Shown here in pieces: positions 49,019 to 58,263 of a DNA stretch of 64,000 nucleotides. The stretch is from the NCBI RefSeq assembly GCF_016907695.1, contig NZ_JAFBCK010000001.1:7180001-7244000 (forward strand). The letters run 5' to 3'. Position numbers and translations under genes: made by a program. The notes under the pieces are model-generated. The model saw nothing but the letters and a program-made list of their open reading frames with translations, was not told where the DNA came from and made no database searches. The first letter of the stretch is position 1. Each line of letters starts with the position of its first letter. Origin of the DNA: Actinokineospora baliensis (GTDB lineage Bacteria > Actinomycetota > Actinomycetes > Mycobacteriales > Pseudonocardiaceae).

Positions 49019-50586
49019 CCACCCCAGTACCGTCCGCGGAAGAAAGCGGGCGGATGGACCACAAGCACGTGATCGAGGCGCTGACCGGGCTGCTGTTGGC
49101 GATGCTGACCGCGTTCCTGTCCTCGACCATCGTGTCCAACGCGCTGCCGACGATCATCCGCGACCTGCACGGGTCGCAGCGCCAGTACACCTGGGTGATC
49201 ACCGCGGCGCTGCTCGCCTCGACCGCCAGCACGCCGATCTGGGGCAAGCTCTCGGACCTGGTCAGCAAGAAGCTGCTGGTGCAACTGGCCATCGGCGTGT
49301 TCACCGCGGGCTCCGTGCTGGCCGGGCTCGCAGGCTCGGTCGACATGCTGATCGTGTGGCGGGTGCTGCAGGGCCTTGGCCTCGGCGGGCTCCAGTCGCT
49401 GGTGGTGATCGTGATCGCCGCGATGATCAGCCCCCGCGAGCGCGGCAGGTACTCCGGGCCGATCGCGGCGGTGATGTCGGTGGCCACGGTCGCCGGGCCG
49501 CTGCTGGGCGGGGTCATCGTGGACACCAGCTGGCTCGGGTGGCGGTGGTGCTTCTTCGTGTGCGTGCCGCTGGCGGTCGTGTCGGCGCTGGTGGTGCAGC
49601 GGACCCTGAACCTGCCGGTGGTCAAGCGGAAGGTGCGCATCGACTACCTCGGCGCCGCGCTGATCACCGCGGGCGTGAGCGACCTGCTGATCTGGGTGAC
49701 GCTCGCGGGCAGTGAGTTCGGTTGGGGCTCCGGCACCTCCTACGCGCTGGCCGCGACCGGGGTCGTGCTGCTGGCGCTGGCCGTGTGGGTCGAGTCGCGG
49801 GCGGCGGAACCGATGATCCCGCTGCGGCTGTTCCGCGACCGGACCACCGCGCTGGCCACGGTGGCCAGCATCGCGGTCGGCACGGCGCTGTTCGGCGGCG
49901 CGGTGTTCCTCGGCCAGTACTTCCAGATCGCCCGCGGCTACTCCCCGACCGCGGCGGGCCTGCTGACCCTGCCGATGATCGTCGGGTCGGTGCTGTCGTC
50001 GACGCTGTCCGGGGTGCTGATCACCCGGCTCGGCCGCTGGAAGGCGTTCCTGGTGGTCGGTTCCGCGCTGATGGTGGCCGGGTTCGGTCTACTCGGGACG
50101 ATCGACCACACGACGGACATGGTGCTGATGGGCGTGTTCCTGTTCGTCCTCGGGCTCGGCATGGGCATGACGATGCAGAACCTGGTACTGGCGGTGCAGA
50201 ACACGGTCGCGCCGTCGGACCTGGGCGCAGCGAGTTCCACCGTCGCGTTCTTCCGGTCCCTGGGCGGCACGGTCGGCGTGTCCGTGCTCGGCGCGATCCT
50301 GGCCAGTCGGGTCACCACGCTGACCACCCAGGGCCTGGCTGACGCCGGGATCCAGGCGACCCCGGGCGGAGCGGGTATCGGCTCGCTCGACCAACTCCCC
50401 CCGTTCGTGGCCGACATCGTCCGCGCCGCCTACGGCGACGCGACGGCGACGATCCTGTTGGTCGCCGCGGTGCTGTCGCTGGTGACGGTGGCGGCGATCG
50501 TGGCGATCAAGGAGGTCCCGCTGCGCACCCAGTCCGGCATGCAGCGCCAAGCGGCCGAGCGCGAGGCCGAGACCGTCGCGGGGTAG
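49015..50586 (+). CDS. MFS multidrug transporter, DHA2 (EmrB/QacA-like, 14 TM)
   Basis: A 523-residue protein with 14 helices. Start: TTG 49015, overlapping the MarR stop and preceded by GAGGAG at 8 nt; ATG 49054 (MDHKHVIEAL) is the alternative and begins right at helix 1. DHA2 features: SSTIVSNALPTIIRDLHGSQ in helix 1, GKLSDLVSKKLLV (motif A), RVLQGLGLGGLQSLVVIVI (motif B), and GPLLGGVIVDTSWLGWRWCFFV (motif C). It pumps hydrophobic drugs or antiseptics with protons. The MarR partner suggests induction by such compounds. Confidence 0.9.
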   Translation: MTTPVPSAEESGRMDHKHVIEALTGLLLAMLTAFLSSTIVSNALPTIIRDLHGSQRQYTWVITAALLASTASTPIWGKLSDLVSKKLLVQLAIGVFTAGSVLAGLAGSVDMLIVWRVLQGLGLGGLQSLVVIVIAAMISPRERGRYSGPIAAVMSVATVAGPLLGGVIVDTSWLGWRWCFFVCVPLAVVSALVVQRTLNLPVVKRKVRIDYLGAALITAGVSDLLIWVTLAGSEFGWGSGTSYALAATGVVLLALAVWVESRAAEPMIPLRLFRDRTTALATVASIAVGTALFGGAVFLGQYFQIARGYSPTAAGLLTLPMIVGSVLSSTLSGVLITRLGRWKAFLVVGSALMVAGFGLLGTIDHTTDMVLMGVFLFVLGLGMGMTMQNLVLAVQNTVAPSDLGAASSTVAFFRSLGGTVGVSVLGAILASRVTTLTTQGLADAGIQATPGGAGIGSLDQLPPFVADIVRAAYGDATATILLVAAVLSLVTVAAIVAIKEVPLRTQSGMQRQAAEREAETVAG

Positions 50587-50596
50587 GCACGCCTGA

Positions 50597-50624
50597 CGGC
50601 CCCGGGACCGGGGTCCCGGGGCCG
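50597..50624. terminator. Strong bidirectional hairpin
   Basis: A perfect 13-bp stem (CGGCCCCGGGACC and its complement) with a 2-nt loop, 10 nt after the MFS stop and 32 nt before the stop of the leftward protease gene. Confidence 0.8.
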
Positions 50625-50655
50625 CGTCCTCTGTGGATCAGACGGCGATGCCGAT

Positions 50656-51903
50656 CTAGACGGGGATGTGGTTGGCGAACAGCAGCAGGTTGGGCGATCC
50701 GGCACCCTGCAGCGTCACCACGTTGGGCGTGGCGTTGCCGGTGAGCGAGGTCGCCGTCTGCCAGGAGGTGTCACCGGGGAAGCGCTGCCGCCACAGGGCG
50801 GCGGTGCCGGTGACGTGCGGCGCGGCCATGGAGGTGCCGCTCAGCGTCGTGTAGGAGTTGTCGGCCGTGTGGTAGGCGGAGTAGATGTTGTGGCCGGGGG
50901 CGAACAGGTCGACGCAGGTGCCGATGTTGGAGAGGGGCCAGCGCTGGTCGTTGGCCTGGGTGGCCGCCACGGTCGTCGCGGCCGGGGTGCTGGCCGGGGA
51001 GTACCCGCAAGCGTTGGCGTTGGAGTTGCCCGCCGCGACCGAGTAGTGCACGTTGGCCGCGATCGAGTTGGTGACGGCGGTGTTGAGCGGCGCGTAGTTC
51101 AGGCCGCCGAGGCTCATGTTCGCGACACCCTTGCGGTTGTTGAGGATGGCGTCGTTGGTGACCCAGTCGACGCCCGCGATCACGCTGCCGCCGGTGCCGA
51201 TGCCCGCACAGTTGAGCACGCGCACCGAGACCAGCTGGACCTGCTTGGCCACGCCGACGGTCGTGCCGCCGACGGTGCCCGCGACGTGCGTGCCGTGGCC
51301 GTTGCAGTCGTTGCCGGGCGGGAAAACGCCGCCGATGGTGTCGATGCCGTAGAACGCGCGACCGCCGAACTCCTGGTGGGTGTAGCGGATGCCGGTGTCG
51401 ATGATGTAGGCGTAGACGTTCGGCGCGGTCTGCGGGTAGTGGTACTTGGTGTCCAGCGGCAGGGACCGCTGGTCGATCCGGTTGAGCCCCCACGACGGCG
51501 GCGCGTTCTGCACGCCGAGCGCCTGGGTCTTGTACTCCTGGTCCTGCGCGACGTACTGGTAGGCGGTGTCGGTGGACAGCTGCCTCGCCTGCTCCTCGGA
51601 CGCCTTGACCAGGAAGCCCCGGATCGCGGTGTAGAACTGCGACTGCACCGTGACCCCGTACTTCGACGAGGCCTCGGCCGCGCGCCGCTTGACCACGTCC
51701 GGGGACGCCTGCTGGTCGGCGAGCACGGCGATGTAGGCGTCGGGGACCGCGTTCGCGGTGTCGGCGTAGAGGATCGCGGCCGGTTTGGTCGCCGCGGCGG
51801 GTGCCGCGGCCACCGGGACGGCACCGCCGAACCCGGCGACCGCGACGACGACGCCTGCCAGCAGCGCCGTTCTCCTGGACACCTTACGGAACCTGGCGTT
51901 CAT
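50656..51903 (-). CDS. Secreted subtilisin-like protease (S8, proteinase K-like) with I9 propeptide
   Basis: A 415-residue preproprotein. ATG 51903 follows GGAGG. The signal peptide (1-34) carries SRRTALLAG, compatible with Tat export. The propeptide (about 50-125) has the I9 inhibitor pattern YIAVLAD...GFLVKASEEQARQL. The catalytic triad is Asp169 (YIIDTGI), His203 (NGHGTHVAGT) and Ser358 (LSGTSMAAPHV), with the oxyanion Asn in SVAAGNSNANAC. There is no C-terminal P-domain or repeat; the protein ends soon after the catalytic domain. It lies 105 nt downstream of a second, larger subtilase on the same strand. Likely a nutritional or developmental extracellular protease. Confidence 0.93.
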   Translation of the reverse strand: MNARFRKVSRRTALLAGVVVAVAGFGGAVPVAAAPAAATKPAAILYADTANAVPDAYIAVLADQQASPDVVKRRAAEASSKYGVTVQSQFYTAIRGFLVKASEEQARQLSTDTAYQYVAQDQEYKTQALGVQNAPPSWGLNRIDQRSLPLDTKYHYPQTAPNVYAYIIDTGIRYTHQEFGGRAFYGIDTIGGVFPPGNDCNGHGTHVAGTVGGTTVGVAKQVQLVSVRVLNCAGIGTGGSVIAGVDWVTNDAILNNRKGVANMSLGGLNYAPLNTAVTNSIAANVHYSVAAGNSNANACGYSPASTPAATTVAATQANDQRWPLSNIGTCVDLFAPGHNIYSAYHTADNSYTTLSGTSMAAPHVTGTAALWRQRFPGDTSWQTATSLTGNATPNVVTLQGAGSPNLLLFANHIPV

Positions 51904-52008
51904 GCGTTGGGCCTCCACTGAACTGGGACTAACAGGGAAGCCGAGCACATCGCACCGTGGTTGTGGATCGGTTGCGGATCGCTTGCAACGCCTTTCGGCG
52001 CAACGGGT

Positions 52009-55000
52009 TCATCCGCCGTAGGCGCGGATCACTGTCTGTTCCACCTCGTTGCCGTCGCGGTCAACCGCTTTGCCGCGCAGAGACACGAACGCAGTACCCG
52101 AAGGGTGCGTGACCGTCGCCGTTCCGTCAACAACCGGTACGTCCACCCAGGTGACACCGTCGTTGAAAGACGCGGAAAGGAGCAACTGCGTCAACGGCAC
52201 CGCGGGCAGTTGCGGCTGCTTGCCAACGGAGACCGCGACCTTCGTGGTCCGACCGACCGCGTGGTTGCGCTGGTCGAGCCCGATCGGCGCGAAGCGCAGA
52301 GCCATCAGCGGCAGGATGGCCCCACCTTTGGCGCGCGGCTGGGGTCGAACGGAGGTGAACGCCCAAGAGGTCAACACCCGAGCCGACAGCGGCGCGGAGC
52401 GCTCGACCTTGGCGTCGAGGCGGTACCTCGCGGTGGCCTCCGGCACGTCCCACGTGCCCTGACCAGGCTCGGTCGAGGTCCCGACCAGCTCGCCCTCGCG
52501 GTAGAGCGAGGTCTCCGCTGTGTCCACAAGGGACGACGACCCGGTCCGGTCGGCCGAGTCGACGAGCATCGGTACGCCGACCGAGATGGTGTCGTTCACC
52601 CGAACGGCCAGCCCGTCCCTGGGCAGCGCGGGCCCGAACACCGCAGTGTTCCAGTCCTCGCGGTAGGTCTGCCCTGGCGCGTGCCGCACCACCTCGCCCG
52701 TGCTGACCGACTCGGTGACGACCTGCCCCTTGACCACGCGCCACTGCTGGAACTCCGCGGACCACTGCTCGCCGTTGGCGCCGTGGAACTCGGTCCTGGT
52801 CAGCGGTAGGGTGATGGGCAGGCCGTAGCCGGAGCCGGTCTGGAACACCGGGTCGGTGACCAGCCACAACTTCGTGCCGCTGCGCTTGGTCTGGACCTGC
52901 CGGTAGGTCGTGTCGACCCTGGCGAGGTCGGCGTCGGCGACCTGCTTGGCGAACCCGTTCGGCAGGGTTCCGCCTTGGAACCAGGCCACGTTGTAGGTCA
53001 CCGGCGCGCTCTCGACCCCGCCCGCCGCGTCGGGCACGAAGAACGCGCCACCGACATCGGCGACCACGTCCTCGATGGGGCCGCCGTGCTGGACGGCGAA
53101 GATGCGTTCGAAGGTGTCGCCGAGGATGCCCGCGTAGAGCGTTCCCCAGGGCAGCCTGCGGCCGTAACCGGTGCCGACCGCACGGGACCGCACGCCTGGT
53201 CGGTCGAAGGTGACCGCGATCGGTTTGGCGTCGACGGCGTTGAGCTCCACCGTCGTGTCCGCTGCCACCTGCACGTTCGGCTGCACGACCTTCCGCGAGG
53301 TCGTCCGCCCGTCCGGCGTCGGCGCGGAGATCACCGTGTCGAGGTGGTAGGTCCCCTTGCGCACGCGGACCTTGCCCTCGCCGCCGACTGTCCAGATCGG
53401 ACGGTACTGGTTCCTGCTGACGCCGAACACCAGCGTGAAGTTGCTGTCCGAGCGGTCGCCGGACGCCGTGTTGGTGTGCACGGTGAGGTCGTAGCTCTCC
53501 GGCTCCCGGTCGACCGCGACCGGTGTGGTGATCCGCTCCACCCCGCCTTCGGCGGTGATCCACGCGCTGTGCACTGATTCGGTGGCGTCGATCTTCGTGT
53601 CGACGGTGACCTCGACGTCGGCCCGGCCGCGCGCGGGCACGATGATCTCCTGCGCCGAGAGCCGGAACATGCCTGCGGGCGGGTCGCCCGCGAGCGAGAG
53701 CCGAAGCACCAGCGGGACGGCCGCAGTGTTCACATAGGACAGTTTCTTGGTCACCGGCTGGTCGTCGTCGTGCGGCCACGGCTGCCGCCCGATCGAGACC
53801 ACGGGCGGATCCGTGACGCCGACCTGGTTGACGGCCCTGGCGACGTCGACCCGCCCGGCGCCCTGGTCGAACGCGGTGGCGTCGTCGAGCCGCTTGGCGG
53901 AACCGATCAGCGCGGCCTTGAGCTGCTTCGGCGTCCAGTCCGGGTGCCGTTGCACCAGCAGCGCGGCGGACCCGGCGACGTGCGGGGTGGCCATGGAGGT
54001 GCCGCTGAGGTTGGTGTACTTGTCCTTCTTGGTGCCCAGGCGCGAGTACTTCGACCTGGCGGCGACGATCCCGACACCGGGAGCGGAGATCTCCGGCTTG
54101 AGCGCGGCGTCGCCGATTCGGGGACCGCGCGAGGAGAAGCCCGCGAACCGGTCGGACTTGTCCACCGCGCCGACGGCCAACGCGGCGTCGGCGCTCGCGG
54201 GCGAGGACACGGTTTCCGCGCCGTAGCCGCCGTCATTGCCCGCCGCGATGACGAACAGCGCGCGCTCGCTGAGCCGGTTCACCGCGGCCTCCAGCGGGTC
54301 CTCGGCCGCGGTGTCGGTGCCGCCGAGGCTGAGGTTGACGACCTTGGCCCCGGAGGCCACCGCCCACTCCATGCCCGCCAGGATCGACGACTCCGAACAC
54401 CCCCACCCGCCGCACACCTTGCCGACGAGCAGCTTCGCCTCGGGCGCGACGCCGACGTACTTGCCAGCCGATGCGGACCCGGTGCCCGCCACGGTCGAGG
54501 CGACGTGCGTGCCGTGGCCGTCGGAGTCGGCCAGTTCGCCGCCCTCACCGGTGAAGTCGCGGCTGCCCAGGATGCTCTTGCGCAGATCGGGGTGCGTGGC
54601 GTCGACACCGGTGTCGAGGACCGCCACCGGCACGCCCTTGCCCGTCCAGCCCGCCGCCCACGCGCTGGGCGCGCCGATCTGCCGAACACTGACATCCAGG
54701 CTCGGCTTGCGCCGCCCGTCGAGCCAGACCTTGCCCACCACCCGACTTTGGCTCAACTGAGCCCAATACGCCGCCGCGTCCGACTTGCGCACCTTGACCG
54801 CCTTGGCGTCCACACTGGACAATGCGAGACCGGCGCCTGGCGCTGCGGCCGGTGCGATCAGCGGGAGGTCGTCGCGCTCCTCATCGCCGTAGCCCTCCCG
54901 CAACAGGGTGGCGACGTCGAACAGCCGGGGATCCAGCCTGCCTGCTTGCAGCGCGGTGAGCGCGTCCGACGGGACGACGGTCATCGCGTCGCCGGTTCCG

Positions 55001-55227
55001 GAGGTGGCGAACTGGATGCCCTCCCGCCCCGGCCCAGGGTCGACCGCCGGTACGAGACGCCCGCCGGTCCTGCGCAGGGTGACGTGGTCACCGGTGAGGA
55101 GCGTGAGCGAGCCGAGGTAATCGGGCGGGCTCACCGCCGCCGCAGGCGGATTCGCGTTCGCGGCGGGGATCGTAAGACCGATCAGCGCGGTCGCGGTGAC
55201 GGTCAGCAGGGCCAATGCTGGGCGCAT
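52009..55227 (-). CDS. Large secreted S8 subtilase with C-terminal beta-rich domains
   Basis: A 1072-residue secreted protease. ATG 55227 is preferred; a TTG 30 nt upstream is in frame but unlikely. A signal peptide covers residues 1-26 and a pro-region extends to about 185. Triad: Asp205 (VAVLDTGVDATHPDLR), His238 (DGHGTHVAST) and Ser411 (SGTSMATPHVAG), with Asn331 in AAGNDGG. From about residue 480 on there are some 590 residues of beta-rich sequence, including a segment like ALRLSLAGDP...VEVTVDT (Fn3-like) and repeated carbohydrate-binding-like strands, typical of giant actinobacterial subtilases. Role outside the cell; substrate unknown. Confidence 0.92.
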   Translation of the reverse strand: MRPALALLTVTATALIGLTIPAANANPPAAAVSPPDYLGSLTLLTGDHVTLRRTGGRLVPAVDPGPGREGIQFATSGTGDAMTVVPSDALTALQAGRLDPRLFDVATLLREGYGDEERDDLPLIAPAAAPGAGLALSSVDAKAVKVRKSDAAAYWAQLSQSRVVGKVWLDGRRKPSLDVSVRQIGAPSAWAAGWTGKGVPVAVLDTGVDATHPDLRKSILGSRDFTGEGGELADSDGHGTHVASTVAGTGSASAGKYVGVAPEAKLLVGKVCGGWGCSESSILAGMEWAVASGAKVVNLSLGGTDTAAEDPLEAAVNRLSERALFVIAAGNDGGYGAETVSSPASADAALAVGAVDKSDRFAGFSSRGPRIGDAALKPEISAPGVGIVAARSKYSRLGTKKDKYTNLSGTSMATPHVAGSAALLVQRHPDWTPKQLKAALIGSAKRLDDATAFDQGAGRVDVARAVNQVGVTDPPVVSIGRQPWPHDDDQPVTKKLSYVNTAAVPLVLRLSLAGDPPAGMFRLSAQEIIVPARGRADVEVTVDTKIDATESVHSAWITAEGGVERITTPVAVDREPESYDLTVHTNTASGDRSDSNFTLVFGVSRNQYRPIWTVGGEGKVRVRKGTYHLDTVISAPTPDGRTTSRKVVQPNVQVAADTTVELNAVDAKPIAVTFDRPGVRSRAVGTGYGRRLPWGTLYAGILGDTFERIFAVQHGGPIEDVVADVGGAFFVPDAAGGVESAPVTYNVAWFQGGTLPNGFAKQVADADLARVDTTYRQVQTKRSGTKLWLVTDPVFQTGSGYGLPITLPLTRTEFHGANGEQWSAEFQQWRVVKGQVVTESVSTGEVVRHAPGQTYREDWNTAVFGPALPRDGLAVRVNDTISVGVPMLVDSADRTGSSSLVDTAETSLYREGELVGTSTEPGQGTWDVPEATARYRLDAKVERSAPLSARVLTSWAFTSVRPQPRAKGGAILPLMALRFAPIGLDQRNHAVGRTTKVAVSVGKQPQLPAVPLTQLLLSASFNDGVTWVDVPVVDGTATVTHPSGTAFVSLRGKAVDRDGNEVEQTVIRAYGG

Positions 55228-55348
55228 CAGTTCAACCAACTCGACGCCCGCCAGCAACGTCTAGGGTCCGTTCGTAGGCAGCCATTCCCAGTCACGGCCG
55301 GTCACAGAGCTGACAGGCCTCTAAGGGGGCGTGGGTAACACTGCCCGC

Positions 55349-56119
55349 ATGCTTCGGGGAATCTGGCGCAGCGCGCGCCCGGTGGAGCGGTGGTCCTACG
55401 CGGTGGGGGCCGCTCTCTTCGCGAGTGGCGTGGTCCACGTGGTGGTGCTGTTGGTGACAGGGTGGACGTGGATGGGTCCGCTGTCGTTGCGGAAAGCCGC
55501 GACGTTCGGGCTGTCGTTCGGCCTTACGCTCGCCACGGTGGCTTGGGCGACCTCGTTCGCCACTATCCGCGCGCGCAGGCTGCTGTTGGGCCTGTTCGCG
55601 GGTGCGAGCGTTGTCGAGGTTGTGCTGGTCAGCGTGCAGGCTTGGCGTGGTGTGCCGTCGCACTTCAACTTCGAGACGGCACTGGACACCGGGGTCTCGA
55701 TGACTCTGGCCGCGGGCGGCGGGGTTCTCATCCTCACCACGGTCGCCTTCACTGTGGCGGCGGTGGTAGGAACCAGACAATCCACGCGGACTATGCGCGT
55801 TGCCATACGCTTCGGTCTTATCGCTTTATTGGCGGCCTTGGGGGCTGGCGCCGCGATGATCGCGCGAGGTGTTGTCGAGGCCCGTACCGGCGACCCACAG
55901 ATCGCCTACACCACTGCGGGGGCTCTTAAGCCACTCCATGCGGTCGCGATGCACGCCATCCTTGTCGTGCCCGTGGTGGCGTGGCTGCTAGACCGGTCTG
56001 CCCTTCAGCCAGGCGTAAGGATGCGGCTGGTGTGGTGCACAGTCGTCACGTACAGCGCTCTCATCGCGCTGGCGGCCGTCGACTCTATTACGGGGATTTC
56101 GCTGCTGCCATTTCCATGA
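55349..56119 (+). CDS. Integral membrane protein, seven predicted helices, function unknown
   Basis: A 256-residue hydrophobic protein with about seven membrane segments (for example YAVGAALFASGVVHVVVLL, then a KAATFGLSFGLTLATVAW helix, and a C-terminal YSALIALAAV helix). A loop with FNFETALDTGVSM and a conserved-looking GALKPLHAVAMHAILVVPVV segment include His residues that could bind metal or haem, but I do not recognise the family. Start ATG 55349 has no ribosome site nearby and may be leaderless; GTG 55331 is in frame. Its last 32 nt overlap the end of the convergent CopD-CtaG gene, which is unusual. Confidence 0.65.
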   Translation: MLRGIWRSARPVERWSYAVGAALFASGVVHVVVLLVTGWTWMGPLSLRKAATFGLSFGLTLATVAWATSFATIRARRLLLGLFAGASVVEVVLVSVQAWRGVPSHFNFETALDTGVSMTLAAGGGVLILTTVAFTVAAVVGTRQSTRTMRVAIRFGLIALLAALGAGAAMIARGVVEARTGDPQIAYTTAGALKPLHAVAMHAILVVPVVAWLLDRSALQPGVRMRLVWCTVVTYSALIALAAVDSITGISLLPFP

Positions 56120-57806
56120 CCTTGGGCCGCGCCACGCGAGTGGTCAGCACCGCGTAGGCAGCGAGTGCGACTCCTGCGGCAAGCATGACCCAACCAGCTG
56201 TGGCCTGATTCGCAACCACGTCGTTCTGCCACCCCAAGGCAAGGCGGCCATAGAACTCTCGTCCGAGAGCCGTGCCGCGCGCTAGCAGCACCACCCCCGT
56301 CACCACGTAGGCGCCGGCGACCACCAGCACCGGCCCACGGCTTACTCGCGCGAAGAGGACCAGCCCAGTCCCGATGGATGCGCCGAGGATGACCAGCCGC
56401 GCCCAGTGGAGGCCCGCGGCGGAGTCATAGAGGCCGAGCGCGTAGGTGACCAAGGGGACCGCAGCAGCGAGCTGAGCCGCAACGAGCGGCCGAGGCACCC
56501 ACACCGCGACCGGACCGACGAGAGCCAGCGGCTTCCCCCGGGCAAGCAGTGCGGGCACGACCAAACCGACCAAGACCTGAACGCTTAGGTGCGCAGAGAA
56601 CAGCACCGGTTCGTACTTGCCCAGGCCCGAGCTGGTCGCGATGAGCAGCAGCGCGCATCCCGCCAACCAGGCCACTGTGCGCTCCACCGGCCACGGGTCG
56701 GTCCGGCGGCGCAACCGGTCCAGGTACCAGAGGGCAGCGGCCACGGCCGCCGTGCCGAACACCAAGTCGAAGCGCCAGTCCAAGACGACCCTCATGAGGC
56801 TGAGGGGCTCGGGCAGCGGGAATCCGATCAGGACCTCAGTGGCCGACAGCCTCCGCCGCTCGCCTATAGGCCCAGAGGTGCGGCTAAGACCCACCGCCAG
56901 GCCAATGGTTGCAAGCATGACGAGCACCTCTACGGCACCAAGCTGCAATAGCGCGCGCGGGCGACCCGCGTCGATCATTCGAAGGGTCCGTGTGCGGTGC
57001 ATGTAGCCGAAGAACCCAAGAAGCAAGGCCGCCGCCGTCTTGGCAACGACAAGCAGTCCGTACTGCGTGCCCAGGTCGTCGAACGACAGCCGCAGCGACG
57101 CGTTCACCACGCCGGTCGCGACTACGGCGAGCCAGCACCCCAACGCCACAGCCGAGTAGAGCCGTGCCGCAGTGGCGGCGTAAGAGCGGTTGACCAGAAC
57201 AAGAAGCGCGACAAGCCCGCCGACCCACAGCGACATCGCGACCACGTGCAGCATCAGGCTGTCGCTGGCGATGTCGTGGTCTCCCCCAGCAGACGAGTGC
57301 CCCGTCAGCGCCACAGGAGCCACACCGATAAGCGAGAGCACCAACAGCGCCAGCGGCTTCACCTGAAGCCGCACACCCACCCACACCAACGCGGCCAGGT
57401 TCGCGACCACCAACCACGCCAGAGCCACCGACAGCCGCCCGACGGCAGGCCCAAGGAGAGGCAACACGCCCACTACGGTCTGCCCGAGAGCGTCAGCGAC
57501 GGTCAGCACGACCATGGCCGCCGCCAGCAAGGCCCACCACCCGGCGAAGGTACCGGCGACTCGAGCGGTCTTAGCGGCATCCCGCTGCGGGACGAACACG
57601 GCGGCGGCTAGCAGTGCCCCCACCACAAGAACCGCGGCGACCTCCGCGAAGACTCTTACCGACGGCAGCCCATAGCGGACGAAGGCACCCGGATTCGGCA
57701 AGCCCAGGACCGGCACCGGCGCCACAGCCGCGATCCCGGCGGCCACGACCGCACCGGTGACCGTACCGACGGCCACCAGCGGCGCGAGCCTGGTCTGCTG
57801 CTTCAC
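56088..57806 (-). CDS. CopD domain - CtaG-like fusion membrane protein, copper handling
   Basis: A 572-residue protein with about 16 helices. The middle third matches CopD-type copper resistance membrane domains (SDSLMLHVVAMSLWVGGLVALL, YGLLVVAKTAAALLLGFFGYMHR) and the last third the Caa3/CtaG family (YEPVLFSAHLSVQVLVGLVVPALLARG). In CtaG proteins this helix usually reads HMxQHM; here the second His is Gln, and the C-terminal metal-site helix is degenerate, so the CtaG half may be weakened. Start GTG 57806 follows GGAGG. It is the third gene after the radical copper oxidase, 13 nt from the previous gene, so it probably brings copper across the membrane for that enzyme (inference). Confidence 0.82.
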   Translation of the reverse strand: MKQQTRLAPLVAVGTVTGAVVAAGIAAVAPVPVLGLPNPGAFVRYGLPSVRVFAEVAAVLVVGALLAAAVFVPQRDAAKTARVAGTFAGWWALLAAAMVVLTVADALGQTVVGVLPLLGPAVGRLSVALAWLVVANLAALVWVGVRLQVKPLALLVLSLIGVAPVALTGHSSAGGDHDIASDSLMLHVVAMSLWVGGLVALLVLVNRSYAATAARLYSAVALGCWLAVVATGVVNASLRLSFDDLGTQYGLLVVAKTAAALLLGFFGYMHRTRTLRMIDAGRPRALLQLGAVEVLVMLATIGLAVGLSRTSGPIGERRRLSATEVLIGFPLPEPLSLMRVVLDWRFDLVFGTAAVAAALWYLDRLRRRTDPWPVERTVAWLAGCALLLIATSSGLGKYEPVLFSAHLSVQVLVGLVVPALLARGKPLALVGPVAVWVPRPLVAAQLAAAVPLVTYALGLYDSAAGLHWARLVILGASIGTGLVLFARVSRGPVLVVAGAYVVTGVVLLARGTALGREFYGRLALGWQNDVVANQATAGWVMLAAGVALAAYAVLTTRVARPKVMEMAAAKSP

Positions 57807-57819
57807 CCACGACCTCCAG

Positions 57820-58263
57820 TCAGGGGCGGCCGTGCCCCCGGTCCGAGGAGAGCACCTCGAACGAGGCGATCTTCCACTTCCCGTCGACCTGGACCATCGT
57901 CACCGCGTCGACCAAGGTGAGGTTCGGCCGCACCAGGGTCACGGTGACCTTGGCGCCCTCCGGCGTGGTGACCGTGTCGCCGACCTGGAACGACACCATC
58001 GTGTCGGCCTTGGCCCGCTCGCACAACCGCTCCACCGTGCCGTAGCTGCCCCGCACCGGGTCGGTCAGCAGGTCGAAGGCGGTCGGGCAGTCCTCGGCGA
58101 TCGCGGCCCCGAAGTACCCCGACACCGCCGCGGCCGGGGTGTCGTCCGGGGTGCTGAAGAGCCAGAACTGGGCGGCCACCACGGCCAGTACCGCGGCGGC
58201 GACCCCGGCCAGGACACCGGGCCGCCTGGTCAGCGGCCGGGCGTCCTGGGCTGGGGTGGCCAT
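57820..58263 (-). CDS. Membrane-anchored NTF2-like extracytoplasmic protein
   Basis: A 147-residue protein: an N-terminal anchor helix (GVLAGVAAAVLAVVAAQFWLF, residues 17-37) and an outer domain resembling small NTF2/DUF4878-type folds (AVSGYFGAAIAEDCPTAFDLL, then ALV-type strands ending DGKWKIASFEVL). Its ATG shares one base with the stop of the copper oxidase gene (TGATG), so the two are coupled. No metal motif is evident. It may assist secretion, folding or anchoring of the oxidase; nothing closer can be said. Confidence 0.7.
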   Translation of the reverse strand: MATPAQDARPLTRRPGVLAGVAAAVLAVVAAQFWLFSTPDDTPAAAVSGYFGAAIAEDCPTAFDLLTDPVRGSYGTVERLCERAKADTMVSFQVGDTVTTPEGAKVTVTLVRPNLTLVDAVTMVQVDGKWKIASFEVLSSDRGHGRP

